Positions 1 to 11,252 of a stretch of DNA of 64,000 nt are shown here, piece after piece. The position numbers and the translations under genes were made by a program. Numbering within the stretch: position 1 is the stretch's first letter; every line of letters begins with the position of its first letter. The stretch is from Silene conica (lineage: Eukaryota > Streptophyta > Magnoliopsida > Caryophyllales > Caryophyllaceae): NCBI GenBank assembly GCA_029255685.2, contig CM055313.2:47634079-47698078 (forward strand), read 5' to 3'. The notes beneath the pieces were generated by a model, which was given only the letters and a program-made list of their open reading frames with translations, ran no database searches and had not been told where the DNA came from.

Positions 1-737
1 CAATGTAATTAAGTCCCATTTATGGTTAGAGTAATTTTGAGTTGATTAAGGAAAAGATTTACCAAAAGCCGTAATCAGAGTGCTTGGTTTGGGGAGAGAG
101 AGAGATGAGAACCTTGTGAGAATTTCGAGAGAACCGAGCCTATGGAATCATTTGTTCTAGATCATAATCTCTCTCGTGCACTGATTCTCTTTTGTGCACC
201 TGTAAATTCGCTAAGCTATCCCCCCTTTCGGTCTTTTGCAACTTGTAAGATTTCGCGAACTTGCTCTTTCTGAGGATTTTGAAATAAAAAGTTTGTTTTC
301 GAAAGGATTTTAGTTAAAGGGAACGCATAATCTTTCAACTTTGTTGGGCCTCAGTGATAATTTTTGGGAAACCTGGTTTTAAAGAGTTGCATATCTGTTA
401 AATTGATTAATCTAAGCGTCGATTTGTTGTTGAACTCGTTATTGGAGACGTCTGATAACCTGAACAATGCTTACCGACACCGGATCGATCTAAAATTTTA
501 AACTTTAATTTATTTAATCTTAGGACTTGCCTCAGATTTGGAATGTCCGGCTCTTGAATGTACAACGAGAACCCAACCGTCCATTGACGAAGACTTGTGC
601 CTTGGAAAAATCGTTTGAAATCTTTGAAAGAAACCTAAGTTTGTAAAACAAGTTAAGTGAAAACTTTGATCTGTTAACCTTGTCCTTGTTACTGCTTTCA
701 AGTTTCGAGGACGAAACTTTTTGAAAGATGGGGTGAT
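1..737 (+). mobile_element. 3' internal end of a Tekay-like Ty3/gypsy element, non-coding
   Basis: This is sequence just upstream of a 3' LTR. No reading frame resembling integrase or a chromodomain is visible, so this part is untranslated or the copy is non-autonomous. The right end carries a hairpin (700-719) and then a purine-rich polypurine tract ending in GATGGGGTGAT, directly against the LTR start TGTAACATCCCG. The hairpin-plus-polypurine layout and TGTAACATCCCG start are typical of plant chromovirus (Tekay/Del) elements; lineage is inferred, since no protein is present. The 5' part of the element lies outside the window. Confidence 0.7.
700..719 (+). promoter_or_regulatory. Hairpin AAGTTTCG-AGGA-CGAAACTT before the polypurine tract
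   Basis: A perfect 8-bp stem with an AGGA loop. The LTR starts 18 nt after its last base. The same design with different arm sequences precedes the LTR in four other families here (3779-3796, 4930-4947, 24397-24416, 30470-30488). A role in priming of plus-strand DNA, RNA 3' end formation or packaging is only inference. Confidence 0.75.
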
Positions 738-1699
738 TGTAACATCCCGTATTTTCGTAAGGAGTATTTTATTTAAAATAAAGTAATTTACGAAATTTAA
801 TAATATTTTAATAATAATCGTAATTTATATTTTTAAGTTTTCCGTTAAGTTCGTCTTAAAAATCATTTAAGCTTAAGATGCTGTGTTTATTTAATATCAA
901 CCCGTCTCACTTTCCGTTTCACTTGAATAAAGTAAAACCCGTCTCAAGTTTTTAAAAAGGCAACTTAAACCCTTAAAGGAAGCTTCCATCGACATAAGCC
1001 TCCTCCTTCATTTTCATTTCACTGACATAAACCCAACACCATTTTCATATCATTTCTCAAGCTTTAAATCATCATCTCGAGGCCTTCCCGAACTCGGATC
1101 AAGGTAAAAGTTACAAATTCGGAATCCTCGCGAGATTTATGATCTTTCCATCACTTTCAATTCCAATTTCGTGAAACTTCATTTCGGGGCTGTTTTGCCT
1201 AATCACGAAATTACCCCCCCCCCCCCCCTTTAATCCGTGTTTTGTGTTTTTAGGTGGAGCTGGTAACAACCCGGAGGAAGGACTCGTGATCCTTGAAGAG
1301 TGAACCGGAGCATTCGCGGAGTAAAGGTGACTATTATGAGTAACTCGGCCTTATGTCTAGATTAGCACTCTATGTGATTTTATTATGTTTTGGATGAAAC
1401 TAGTATGTTTATTAAGTTCCTTAACGTTCTTATAATGCTTGGTAAACTGATTCTTATGAAGTTTAATGATGAATTTGATGAGGAAATGGGATTTAGGTGT
1501 ATACATGTTAAGACCGGTTTAATTTGGGATTTTGGTGTTAAGTCACGGAATGATGGATTGTATACATGTTCATATGTTTGTTTGATGTGGTTTACATGCT
1601 GGAAGTATGGAATTGTTGCATAGAAACATGTTTAAGTCGGATTTGTAAAGTATTGAAAGGGTTGCAATTGGCGAAAATGGCGTTTTGCGTGAACAGAGG

Positions 1700-2008
1700 C
1701 TCTGAGCCGGCAGGCTGACCGGCAGCCGGTCGGCCGGCTCAGAGTCCCCTTTTGTGTTCTCCGTTTTTCGAATGTTTTAAGGAAATGGGTCCCCAGCCGG
1801 TGGACCGGCAGCCGGCCGGCCGGCTGGGAGCCCCTTTATGTGGTTTTCTACAAGTTTTGCGAAGAAGAGGAAAGAGTCCCCAGCCGGTGGACCGGCAGCC
1901 GGCCGGCCGGCTGGGAGACCCCTTTGGGTTGTTTTTATTTTGATGTCGGCTAGAGAGTAAAGGACTCTCAGCCGGTTGACCGGCCGCCTGTGGCCAACCG
2001 GCTGAGAG
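1700..2008. repeat. CCGG double-palindrome array A (4 units)
   Basis: Units lie at 1700-1744, 1791-1830, 1878-1917 and 1965-2008. Start-to-start steps are 91, 87 and 87 bp. Each is an imperfect palindrome with outer arms (CTCTCAGCCGG / CCGGCTGAGAG or CCCAGCCGG / CCGGCTGGGAG). Inside are two sub-palindromes of the form GCCGG...CCGGC joined by an A. The spacers of about 46 bp are AT-richer and not visibly related to one another. Similar arrays sit at 15630-16219 and 24668-25003 in other elements. Confidence 0.9.
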
Positions 2009-2287
2009 CCCCTGATGATGTTATTTGCTTTATAACTTTTGACTCTCAAGTCGGATTGCATTGATTCTTTTTCCGTATACTTTGTATGCATGTTTAGAGT
2101 CCCCGGAGTTCGGGCGGCACTATATTGGTTCGGGAATGAAGTGAGGATAGAGACCCCCCGGTCGGGCAACCGAAAGGGAAACCGGCTCTCCCTCGTCTTA
2201 GTTCCCGGGGTCAATTAAGTGCTGAGTGTTGTATTCAAAGAATGGATTGTAGTGTATTGAATAGCCTCCTTTGGAGATTTGGTGGTT

Positions 2288-2557
2288 GAACCCCTCCGTG
2301 GGTGGTTCATCGTGTTTGTTCGGACGAACCCCTCCGTGGGTGGTTCTGTCTTCTTCGTGCGAACCCCTCCGTGGGTGGCTCTGCTTTCTCCGTGTCGAAC
2401 CCCTCCGTGGGTGGTTCTGATTCCTTCGTGCGAACCCCTACGTGGGTGGTTCTGCCTTCCTGACGAACCCCTCCGTGGGTGGTTCTGTCTTTCTTCGTGT
2501 TGAACCCCTCCGTGGGTGGTTCAGTGTTTTGTGGTCGAACCCCTCCGTGGGTGGTTC
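2288..2557. repeat. Eight 21-bp palindromic repeats with variable spacers
   Basis: The unit starts GAACCCCTCCGTGGG and ends TGGTTC; its two ends are complementary (GAACC / GGTTC). Unit starts are 2288, 2326, 2361, 2397, 2432, 2465, 2502 and 2537, so the period is 33-38 bp. The units are nearly identical, with one-base variants in units 3 and 5. The 12-17 bp spacers differ but often contain TTCNTTCGTG. The whole array lies inside the LTR. Confidence 0.9.
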
Positions 2558-2610
2558 GCGTGTGTGTATTGATTGGTATATACTTGCCTGAGTAGGGGTA
2601 CTGTGTTATA

Positions 2611-2740
2611 TACTTGCTGAATGTTTTGGTAATTAGGTTATGTCTTAAGTTGACCGCTGAACCTTCTTACTTGCTGAATGTTTTGGTATAAAGGTTATGT
2701 CTTAAGTTGACCGCTGAACCTTATACTTGCTGATTGTTTA
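2611..2740. repeat. 57-bp tandem repeat, about 2.3 copies
   Basis: A unit beginning TACTTGCTGAATGTTTTGGT and ending GACCGCTGAACCTT is seen at 2611 and 2668, with a partial third copy from 2724. It lies inside the Tekay-like LTR. Confidence 0.8.
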
Positions 2741-3433
2741 GTATTTGCTTGCCTAGTAAAGGTACGGTGTCAGATCTAGATGTTTGTGACGATGTTTAAG
2801 ATGATATTGAATGATGAGTCTGATGTTTGACTTTAGTATTGTTCGTCCAAGGCATTGGACGACTCTTAGTCCGGTTTCGTACACGGTTTGGATTGAAAGA
2901 CCCCCCGGCCGGGTAACCGGAAGGGAAACCGGCTCTCCTTCCAAATAGTTTCCGAAGTTGGTTGAGAGCCTTTGCATGGTATTGCATGATGTTATGAAAG
3001 ATGAGTTATCGAGATTTGTATGCTTCACATGATTGTTTATGTTGGAGTATAATGCTTGCTTATATGTTCGATGTTGTATGACATTAGGTGGCTATGAGAG
3101 CTCTAGTCACTCCCCACTGACTGTGGCGCACATGTTGTGTGTGTGTAGGTACTGGATGCTGTTTGCAGGGGGTTACGTTGAGGCTAGCGAGCGATGATCC
3201 TATCATCGATGACTTACCTACATCGTGTAGCTAGACCTTAGACTTATGTTTCTGTATTTTGTGCCTGTAGGGATATGCTATCCCGGGCTGCTTTTGTTTT
3301 ATATCTTAACACTTATTTATGTTTCGGTTTTGCTAAAGCACCTCGCATGTTTAGTTTGTTAAAAAGTTTTAATTCCGCTGCATTTTTAGTACTTTGTGGG
3401 ATTTAAATTTCCGCTTTCGCGAGGGGTTTTACA

Positions 3434-3816
3434 TGTACGGTCGTTAGAATGACTTGTCATACTAGTTGCATTGCGTGATATGTTGGTCGTAGTTAGGAGA
3501 GTGTCTTCATCTTCTTATCCTTCTCTCTTACACATATATGTCTACCCTTTGATTGAGAGAAGAGCGATCCGGGAGAGACCAAAGTACACAAGTCATTCGA
3601 GGTCAGTTGTCCAAGTTGTTTTCTTTGCATGTATGAATTCGTTGCTTTTTATTTTGAACTTTATGATGGTTAATTTCTGCATTTGCAAGGTCAACAACAT
3701 GATCCATAGTCGGTTCTGAGGCGATTTCATTACATTAGGTAGTTAGTCAGTTGTTTTCCCTCTTTTAGTTGCAGTAGTTTGCTTGAGGACAAGCAAGGGA
3801 TTGGTTTGGGGATATT
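3434..3816 (+). mobile_element. 3' internal end of a Tat/Athila-like gypsy element
   Basis: Non-coding sequence ending in a hairpin (TTGCTTG-AGGA-CAAGCAA, 3779-3796) and a polypurine stretch with TTTGGGGATATT. The next base starts the LTR TGATGCGTGC. The hairpin and the TGATG start resemble the Athila-type 3' end at 24397-24436. No coding sequence is seen. The left border is set by the end of the preceding LTR. Confidence 0.55.
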
Positions 3817-4240
3817 TGATGCGTGCTTATTTTATATACTTTTTTGCATCAATTAGCACGCATTTCTATGCATTTTCACGCACTTTACGTGCCGTTTTGC
3901 CCATTTTTCTTCTCTTGGTGTACTTTCTGTTGTTTTGCAGGAATTATGCAAAAGTTGAGGAAACCGAGCTTTTCTCGTCCAAAGTAGGCCCTTTTTGAAG
4001 ATGGAATAAGTCAAGGAGTCCCATAACCCCAAATGCGCAGTACCGAGCATTAAGGAACGGTAACCAAGGTAAGGACGAAGAACAAAAGCAAGACGAATCG
4101 AAAAAAGAAGCAAGCTGTCTGTCAGTTACTCGATCGAGCAAACACCAGAGCTCGATCGAGTGCATGCAGGAGGAGAAAGCCTCGATCGAAGTACTTGATA
4201 CTCGATCGAGGAGTCTGCAGGAAGGACCAAGTCCTCGAGA
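3817..4240 (+). repeat. Partial LTR of the Tat/Athila-like element
   Basis: Begins TGATGCGTGC after the polypurine tract. It contains four copies of the palindrome CTCGATCGAG or a one-base variant (4129-4138, 4151-4160, 4181-4190, 4201-4210), arranged as two pairs. The right border is uncertain: the LTR character fades around 4240. A single CTCGATCGAG at 47188-47197, followed by 5' leader-like sequence, may be part of a related LTR. Confidence 0.5.
4129..4210. repeat. Two pairs of CTCGATCGAG palindromes
   Basis: Copies start at 4129, 4151, 4181 and 4201. Within-pair steps are 22 and 20 bp; the pairs are 30 bp apart. The third copy reads CTCGATCGAA. Confidence 0.9.
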
Positions 4241-4615
4241 ATCTCAAGGTTACTAGAAACGTGGGTTACTTTTTCATCGAGTTCTCTGATATGCATTATG
4301 CACTTGTTGTTGTAAACTTTGAAAGGCAGTAATGTTAATTGGGGTAGCTTGGGCAGTGGATTGTTCTCTTTTGGGCTAAACAGAGCAGATAGATAGATAG
4401 TTATGTACTTACGACATGAAAACAAGATCTTTTTGTGGCAAGCTTGTTCAGGATTTCACCAACTCATGAATGGGAATGTACTTCCAATGATATGTTACCC
4501 ACCATAGATAGTAAGCACACTGCACACTACACACTACACAGTTTACACATTTACATTTTTTTAGGGCTATTGGGTGTTTTTTTGTTCCATTAAGGTTATT
4601 TGTTGTAAATAATCT
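4241..4615. other. Unassigned 375 bp between two LTR elements
   Basis: No gene or repeat family is recognised. It includes a short GATA tandem (about 4387-4400) and an ACACTACACACTACACA stretch near 4519-4545. The last five bases (AATCT) are the left flank of LARD copy L1. Confidence 0.4.
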
Positions 4616-4708
4616 TGTAACACCCTCATTTATTTAAGAGCCTTTAGCCAGACATTCTCAAATAAATAAGACTGTTACCATCTCGGAATGACCGAGGTAG
4701 TGAATAAC

Positions 4709-5251
4709 TGTAACAACCCGACCCGCCACCGTCGTAACACAAACCCAATAAGATGGGTGTGCACTTTTGGGCCCGTTAATTGTCCTCACTTAAGCCCAAA
4801 AGTACAAGGCCTTGTTACTAAGTGGTGGGTGGAAGTTATTATAAACATATCACAAGCCTCACATTCTACCGATGTGGGACAACTTTACTCTCATACTCCT
4901 GGGGTGTTACAAACTCCCCACTTAAAGAACACAACGTCCTCGTTGTGCCTCAAACTTGACCACAACCAGGGCCAGAATCCTCCCCCGCTAGGTGTGTGAC
5001 CCGGGTACTCCCGATCACAGGCTCACCACACGGTCGCAGGGTCGCTCTGATACCATTTGTAACAACCCGACCCGCCACCGTCGTAACACAAACCCAATAA
5101 GATGGGTGTGCACTTTTGGGCCCGTTAATTGTCCTCACTTAAGCCCAAAAGTACAAGGCCTTGTTACTAAGTGGTGGGTGGAAGTTATTATAAACATATC
5201 ATAAGCCTCACATTCTACCGATGTGGGACAACTTTACTCTCATACTCTTGG
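4709..5251 (-). mobile_element. TRIM element, copy 1
   Basis: A miniature LTR element. The left LTR is 4709-4911 (203 bp, TGTAACAACCCG...GGGTGTTACA), internal sequence 4912-5057, right LTR from 5058. On the minus strand a primer site TGGTATCAGAGC (initiator Met-tRNA type) follows the right LTR at 5043-5054. A hairpin plus purine tract lies before the left LTR, so the element reads on the minus strand. The right LTR lacks its last ~9 bases (GGTGTTACA). Instead a 13-bp flank, GGTAGTGAATAAC, is present on both sides (4696-4708 and 5250-5262). A full-length sister copy is at 52865-53417. There is no coding capacity. Confidence 0.93.
4930..4947 (-). promoter_or_regulatory. TRIM hairpin CACAACG-AGGA-CGTTGTG
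   Basis: On the minus strand: 7-bp arms, AGGA loop, then TTCTTTAAGTGGGGAGTT and the LTR 18 nt away. Same design as in the large gypsy elements. Confidence 0.8.
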
Positions 5252-7619
5252 TAGTGAATAACAGAGTATAACAAACCAAAGTACTTTATATAAAAACTGA
5301 TAAAATTTGAACTTTGATTAATACAGATATAACATTGAGGAAAAACAAAATACGACTGATGACTCCTCTAGAAGTGATATAGTACTAAGTCGGTCCAAAG
5401 TATGCATCTCACATTCCTGCCCTAGCTCCTAGCTCTTCTGTCTCTGACCTGTAGAATCTACTCCCCATTCCGGATCATCGTAGGTGTACACGAATACACT
5501 GTCAACCTCGCGGTTGAGTAGGGTAACACAATAATTATAATGCAACAGTTAAATGATATGCAAATGTCATGACATGCTCGTGCTCAATCTCAATCTCAAT
5601 CTCAATCTCAAACTCATACCCGTGCACCAAGCCATACCGAACCTCCCGGCAGACTATAATCGGTCGTCACCGAACATCAGCTCAATAGCTGATAAGACAC
5701 CAGGCCTGGTCTGCAGAACCACCCTGGGCTTTATATCAGAACAATATCTGATCCACAATATCTCAGTAACCAATGCATATGCATGCTCATGAATGCCACA
5801 ATATAAATATTTAATCATGCTATCAAATACTGAAATACTCATGCCATTGCAAATAATCCATAGTCAATCCAACCAATATCATTCTTATATAATTCATGCT
5901 TGCATCCATCACATATAAGGCAACATCCTTTCATAACACATCACAGAGTAAACACCCATTAATATCAGTTCATAAAGTATAGAGTTAGTGTATCCTACCT
6001 GGATAGCAATATAGTCCAATCATGCAGCTAACATCCAATCAGTAGCATCACTCCATCACATACTCAACACCTAATACAATAATATATTTAATTACTAACT
6101 AATACAATTACGCAACCAACATAATTTATCAATCATTCCAATTAATTATCTAAATAATATATTAAACATAACGAGACTGTATTAAACCTTACTACTTCAA
6201 TTAACTTAAACAACTCAATCTTATTACTTTTATAACCAATTCCATTTGAATAAACGACTATAGAAATATTTCCGAACTATCGATAACCGTCACATTCTTG
6301 CATAATATACTTACTTAATAATTTTAATAACTAGTAACATGAACAATATTACTAACGATACTAATTATAATATTACTAATATTAGTAACAACAATAACAA
6401 TAATAACAATACCATGTAATAACAATAATATACTAACAAAGTAATATAATATAATGATAATAATAATAATATTAACATACATACAAAAACATGTTAACAC
6501 TACAATACTAATCATACTAATATTATAAGGTAATAATAATAATATAATAATGATAATAATAATAATTAATGGTATATAGAATCACGCAACAAACACGACA
6601 ACATCAACAAACGCGACAACAGTAACAGCGAAACCCGAACATACCCGACACCAACTTCCTAACACCACCGACACTAGCCTGGTCCCTCACCACCGACACC
6701 ACTGGCCCCAACCTAAAGTTCGTACTACCTACTACAACTTCCACCCATAGTTCACCACCAAAGACCACCACAGCAACCACCTTCAACTGTTCTAAACCGC
6801 CTACACACACTCGTTATTGCTCTGTTTTCCAGCAACCGCTTGTGCACCCCCTTCTTCTAGCGCCGATTCCTCTCACCACCATGCCTCACATTACTCCTAG
6901 CTACCACCGTTGTCATAACTGCCTTACGGTGGTTCCATGGGTAATCCACTCTCACCCTCGTCCTCATCTGAACCACCACGACAACCTCCCTAACATCACT
7001 GCTCACACACGACTCACCACTCCCCTGTTCCTACTATTGTTTTGAACGACCACTACTGACACTCGGGTGGTCGCCACTACACCAGTGACCTTCCACCCAC
7101 GACCCTGGAGCAGAAACTACCCCTGCAAAGACCCAAAAACCCGACAGAAAACAACACGAGACATGTACCCCTGTTTCCGCTTTGGACTGAAACCGCTAAT
7201 TCCTGGTGGTGCTCCGGCCACCACGAGCCAACCTACCACCACCCACGCAACCCATTATCATCCTACAACCATTGCCCATAAAGCCCATGTTCAGAAACAA
7301 CCCAAAAACGAATTCAACAAGCAATAACGTGAATAGATTATAACGTACAAACAACGAGTATAAAACGGACGAAACAGCGTATGAACTTACCTATTTTGCC
7401 GTGAAATCGAGCAACCTTAGACCACCCAAAACCACCGTGTAAAGCTCCCCCTCAACCCGTGGATATGGTGGCTGCAAGTGTGTGTGTATGATTGGCGTTT
7501 CTCTAGGTTATGGGTAGGGTTTCTGATAGGGTTATTAGGCGGCAGTAGAAAAAAAAATAAAAGACGTTGTGAGGTGTTTGTGGTTGTGTGATAAAAGTGA
7601 CGAGGTGGGCTGTTGGTTT

Positions 7620-8619
7620 TGTTGGGGCTGGTGTCCTTGACAATTAAGTACAATGACTTATTAAATCTCTTGAAGGATCACAAGGGCATACTTTTGTATT
7701 ATTACCAGTTGATCCACGTTTATCAATAACGGTTGGCTTGCTAGATAAGTTTGACGTTATTGTCATACGGATGGCGGTGGTCAACTGGTCCCTATACGTC
7801 ACACCTATAGGACACGTTTGAGAGATGTGAAGGTATGAAAATACAGTCACATTTTGCCGGATATGACTAAACGGTTAGTCAGAGGTATTGACTATTAAAT
7901 TAGTCAATAAGATGTTGAGAATTATTATTTAATACGGATTAAATAATTTTAGCTAATACGGATTACAAGATTAATTCGTAAATTAAATATAAACGGTTAT
8001 ATTTAATTAAATATTATATTCGCGTATTAATATAAACAGTTATATTAATTTAAGTAATTATACAATATCGTATTTTATCAGACCGTTATTAATATATCGA
8101 CTGTATTAATAACTGATAACATGTTACGATTTATAAATTAAACCCGCGAACAACTTAAAGCTAATTGGGTCGAATCACGCATTGGGATAAGGTAAGAGTG
8201 GAAAGCCCACTCCTACCCAAACCCTGTTTCGGCCGAAATCAAGAGCTACATAAGGAGAGTCCTTCTCCTTATGTAGACTACTCTTGGTGCACTGTTAAAT
8301 TATTCTCAAAAGAAAATTAGGGTTTTGAGAGCACTCTTCTCCCAAAACCTCAGATCTCACATCTAAAACCTCAAGGGCTCTCCCTATATTGCAAGGCAAT
8401 TGGAGAGGATTTCTAGCACACGCGGCCACGTCTCAGACTAAGTCTTGGGTGCAAGTTATAGGAGGGAATTTGCATTAATTCCTGTTCTTAGGCCTTTTGC
8501 GCGAGGACTAAAGGTTGTACTTCTTTTCTCATGTTTTTAATCTTATGACAATATTCACAATTGCATATTTCATTATAATCCTGTAATTTTAGGGGTGAAT
8601 ACGCGTTTTATTCCCCACA
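7620..8619 (+). repeat. Solo LTR of a Ty1/copia element (1000 bp)
   Basis: Starts TGTTGGGGCTGGTGTCC and ends TATTCCCCACA. It is bounded by a perfect 5-bp target duplication GGTTT (7615-7619 and 8620-8624), with no internal region. It is therefore a product of LTR-LTR recombination. It closely matches the LTR at 12021-13010. It carries a stem formed by ACCAGTTGAT (7704-7713) and GTCAACTGGT (7780-7789). It sits inside the LTR of LARD copy L1, so it is younger than that insertion. Confidence 0.95.
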
Positions 8620-9085
8620 GGTTTAGCACGCAAAACGAGGCCCGATCTCTATAACTTAACTCGGTTTACTTACTAAAACATAAACTCGACACTTAGCTTA
8701 AATAGCAAGCACATATAATAAATTATAATAAATTGCATAGTTTAAATAGTAAAATTATTAGTACTTACATAGAATATATAAAATTAGAATTTAATATAAT
8801 TATGACTTAAATATTAAAACAAGTATAAATGAGAATAAATATAAAATATGAAATGTATTTAATTATAAGTATATTATCAAAATAAATAAATAAACACGAA
8901 TGAAATGACATTTTGATGAATAATCATCAAATATAAAACGATTATCAAATACGAAATACTCATACAAACACGATTTATAAAATAATAATAGTTTACGTAA
9001 AATACTTTATAAACATTCCATCAAAAATACTTGTATAAAATATAGTTTAACTGTCGTTGACGAGGCTCAAAAACGGGGTATTACA

Positions 9086-10893
9086 GTCTTCCCTCCTTAA
9101 AATGAACTTCGTCCCGAAGTTCGCTACCCCATAATGGATAGAACGTGCAGAATAAGGGGTTTATATCAACAATTTCATATTTAGGCAAAATTTTTATTAA
9201 CATGTAGCTACACATTCTTCCTGTTGCAAAACAATTACCATAATTATCAAACATCACTTAGCAACTTCCAAAAAACCATAATTAAAACCATAAGGAATTA
9301 ACTAATCATAGGAAGAACAATCAATTTACAGTTTAAGGAAATTATTTATAATAAATTTTACAACTCAGTGGGTTTGAACAAAACTTTACAGCGCTTACAC
9401 GGAAATTTGGACAACTTGCAAAAATCACTAATAAATAACGACTCATTAAGATTTTACGTGGCTTATCATTTTGAAAACGTGAATGAAAATTCTAGACAGT
9501 GGAGTTGGAAATATGCATAAACAATAAGCACGTTTTAAATAACTTGCTTTACAAAAACATAGGTCAAAACAAAACTGTGCGGTAACATTCTAACCACTGT
9601 TAACCAAAATATTTATTTCCGCCAAAATATAAGTCGTTATAACATGAAATCAAAATCATAAGAGAGTTAACTCATAAGGTCATCATACATAAAACTTTCA
9701 CATTCATATAGAGAACACATTTTAAACGGCAACCCGTACAAATGGATAACATTCTGGAAACTTATTACAATGTCGGTTACTTTAATATTTCACAGTATTA
9801 CTTCACATCGTCATATTAAAACACAACTATTCTGAAAACATGTTGACGCATAGATTGAATCATAGAAATAACGTCGCACCATATTAACATTCATTCTTCA
9901 TTTCAACTATAATTGTCATCTAGTACACAGTAAAGATTTGAAACTGAAAGTAGAATCAACTAAATAATTCACTAATTATATATGCATAAATAAATATGAA
10001 ATTGGCATGTAACTTTAAAACATAACCTACACATAACTATATAACATTCATGGTTTAGGGCAACACATTCCGCATATCACTAGACATGGATTGCTAAGGC
10101 ATTTAGTAAGATAATAACAATCATAAATCTCAAAATTCGATCACATTTGCCTAGTCAGCCAAACAGCAAACTCTTGCAAAGCATAAGGAATTCAAATAAA
10201 AAGTATATACACACTCAGAAGAGCAACAAATCAACTATCAACAGACACGACACCCGTTTCGGCCTACTAGCTTTACACAAAAGACTTAACTTGATTTCAC
10301 GTCCTGTAACAACATTGCCTGGCTCTATTAACCATTCCAGTCAATCGTGGTCATATCTCTCCTATATTTAACCTCCTAGGTAGCTATAATTTATAGTGCT
10401 TCTATCACCGTCTCGTTACACACATCATTATACGTTATCTCTACCTAAAGGTTCAGGGATAATAAAACCGCATGCATATCATCATATAGTTCATAATTCA
10501 CAACTCATGCCTTCCATACACTAAAATATCACTCAATTATTCCAATAATTCAGCATGTCAATGTCAACCATATTCTTGCATTGCACATCAGTACCCATAT
10601 ATCACATCATTACTTACCTCATTCCGCTCCTGCAAAACTATTAGTACAATATATATATATATATATATATTGGGTCCTGTCCTTTATTCTATACTACCCA
10701 CGCTCTACATCTCTCATGGGTGACCAGGCTAGACTGAAAGGGCCTGTGGCTTGGTTTGAGGGGGCCCCTAACTCATTCCAAATCCTGGGGCTCCTAACAG
10801 TTACTAGCCTGGGGTTCATTTTATTTGACTCTTCCTATGTTCATTATTTTTCATTTGGTTTAGGCCTGAGGATCGTTCGCTCTGATACCACTT
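9086..10893 (-). mobile_element. Internal region of LARD copy L1, non-coding (1.8 kb)
   Basis: It lies between the polypurine side (hairpin 9104-9122) and the primer site on the minus strand. The primer site reads TGGTATCAGAGC (complement at 10879-10890), matching initiator Met-tRNA. No gag or pol reading frame is seen. It is 1.05 kb shorter than in copy L2 (27647-30506) and 2.1 kb shorter than in L3, so it carries deletions; only one of the three 3' hairpins remains. A (TA)n run lies at about 10650-10671. Confidence 0.8.
9104..9122 (-). promoter_or_regulatory. LARD L1 hairpin GAACTTCG-GGA-CGAAGTTC
   Basis: On the minus strand, 8-bp arms with a GGA loop, followed by a purine tract. The LTR begins 18 nt away at 9085. 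Confidence 0.8.
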
Positions 10894-11252
10894 TGTAACA
10901 CCCCCATTTATTTAAGAGCCTTTAGCAAGACATTCTCAAATAAATAGAGCTGTTACCATCTCGGAATGTCCGAGGTAGTGAATAACAAAGTATAACAAAC
11001 CAAAGTACTTTATATAAAAACTGATAAAATTTGAACTTTGATTAATACAGATATAACATTGAGGAAAAATAAAATACGACTGATGACTCCTCTAGAAGTG
11101 ATATAGTACTAAGTCGGTCCAAAGTATCCATCTCACATTCCTGCCCCAGCTCCTAGCTCTTCTGTCTCTGACCTGTAGAATCTACTCCCCATTCCGGATC
11201 ATCGTAGGTGTACACGAATACACTGTCAACCTCGCGGTTGAGTAGGGTAACA
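10894..11252 (-). repeat. 5' LTR of LARD copy L1, truncated
   Basis: The LTR end (TGTAACACCCCC on the plus strand) starts right after the primer site. It matches L1's own other LTR and 27290-27646 (L2). It stops at 11252 where an LTR piece of the Tekay-like family begins. The expected continuation (CACAATAATTATAATGC, as at 5528) is not found further right, so the rest of this LTR is lost or outside the visible order. Confidence 0.85.

Larger units (their letters stand above)
738..3433 (+). repeat. 3' LTR of the Tekay-like gypsy element (2696 bp)
   Basis: It starts TGTAACATCCCG after a polypurine tract and ends GGGGTTTTACA, giving the TGT...ACA termini of an LTR. A reverse-strand fragment of the same LTR at 11253-11947 begins at the same terminal base, which confirms the right border. 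The LTR contains a C homopolymer near 1213-1228, four GC-rich double palindromes (1700-2008), a 21-bp palindrome array (2288-2557), a 57-bp tandem repeat (2611-2740), and two dispersed copies of a segment reading AGACCCCCCGG...AACCGGCTCTCC (about 2152-2192 and 2899-2941). The reading frames inside it are repeat translations, not genes. The target site duplication cannot be checked because the 5' LTR is outside the window. Confidence 0.85.
4616..9085 (-). repeat. 3' LTR of LARD copy L1, with two insertions
   Basis: Read on the minus strand the LTR starts TGTAATACCCCG at 9085 and ends GGGTGTTACA at 4616. It contains a TRIM (4709-5251) and a copia solo LTR (7620-8619); without these it is about 2.9 kb. 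It matches the LTRs at 26033-27646, 30507-33169 and 43616-46975. An example is the conserved stretch with CTACTCAACCGCGAGGTTGA (plus-strand complement near 5503-5522). An ATT/AAT-rich microsatellite-like segment (about 6320-6575) is matched by TTATTATTG-rich segments in the other copies. Proline/threonine-rich frames at 6600-7330 come from CCACCA-rich LTR sequence and do not look coding. Confidence 0.85.

Noticed and set aside
1752..2214. Pro/Ala/Arg-rich reading frames (also at 15582-16356 and 24614-25041)
   Set aside because: Frames exist on both strands and all three phases because GC-rich palindromes lack stops; codon content follows the repeat.
1700..2557. CRISPR-like look of palindromic repeats with unique spacers
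   Set aside because: Plant nuclear retrotransposon context, no cas genes, spacers irregular in length and repeats varying; the resemblance is architectural only. Reported as palindrome arrays instead.
6604..7327. Pro/Thr/His-rich frames in the LARD LTR
   Set aside because: Lie inside an LTR matched by other copies where the frames are not kept; no domain recognised.
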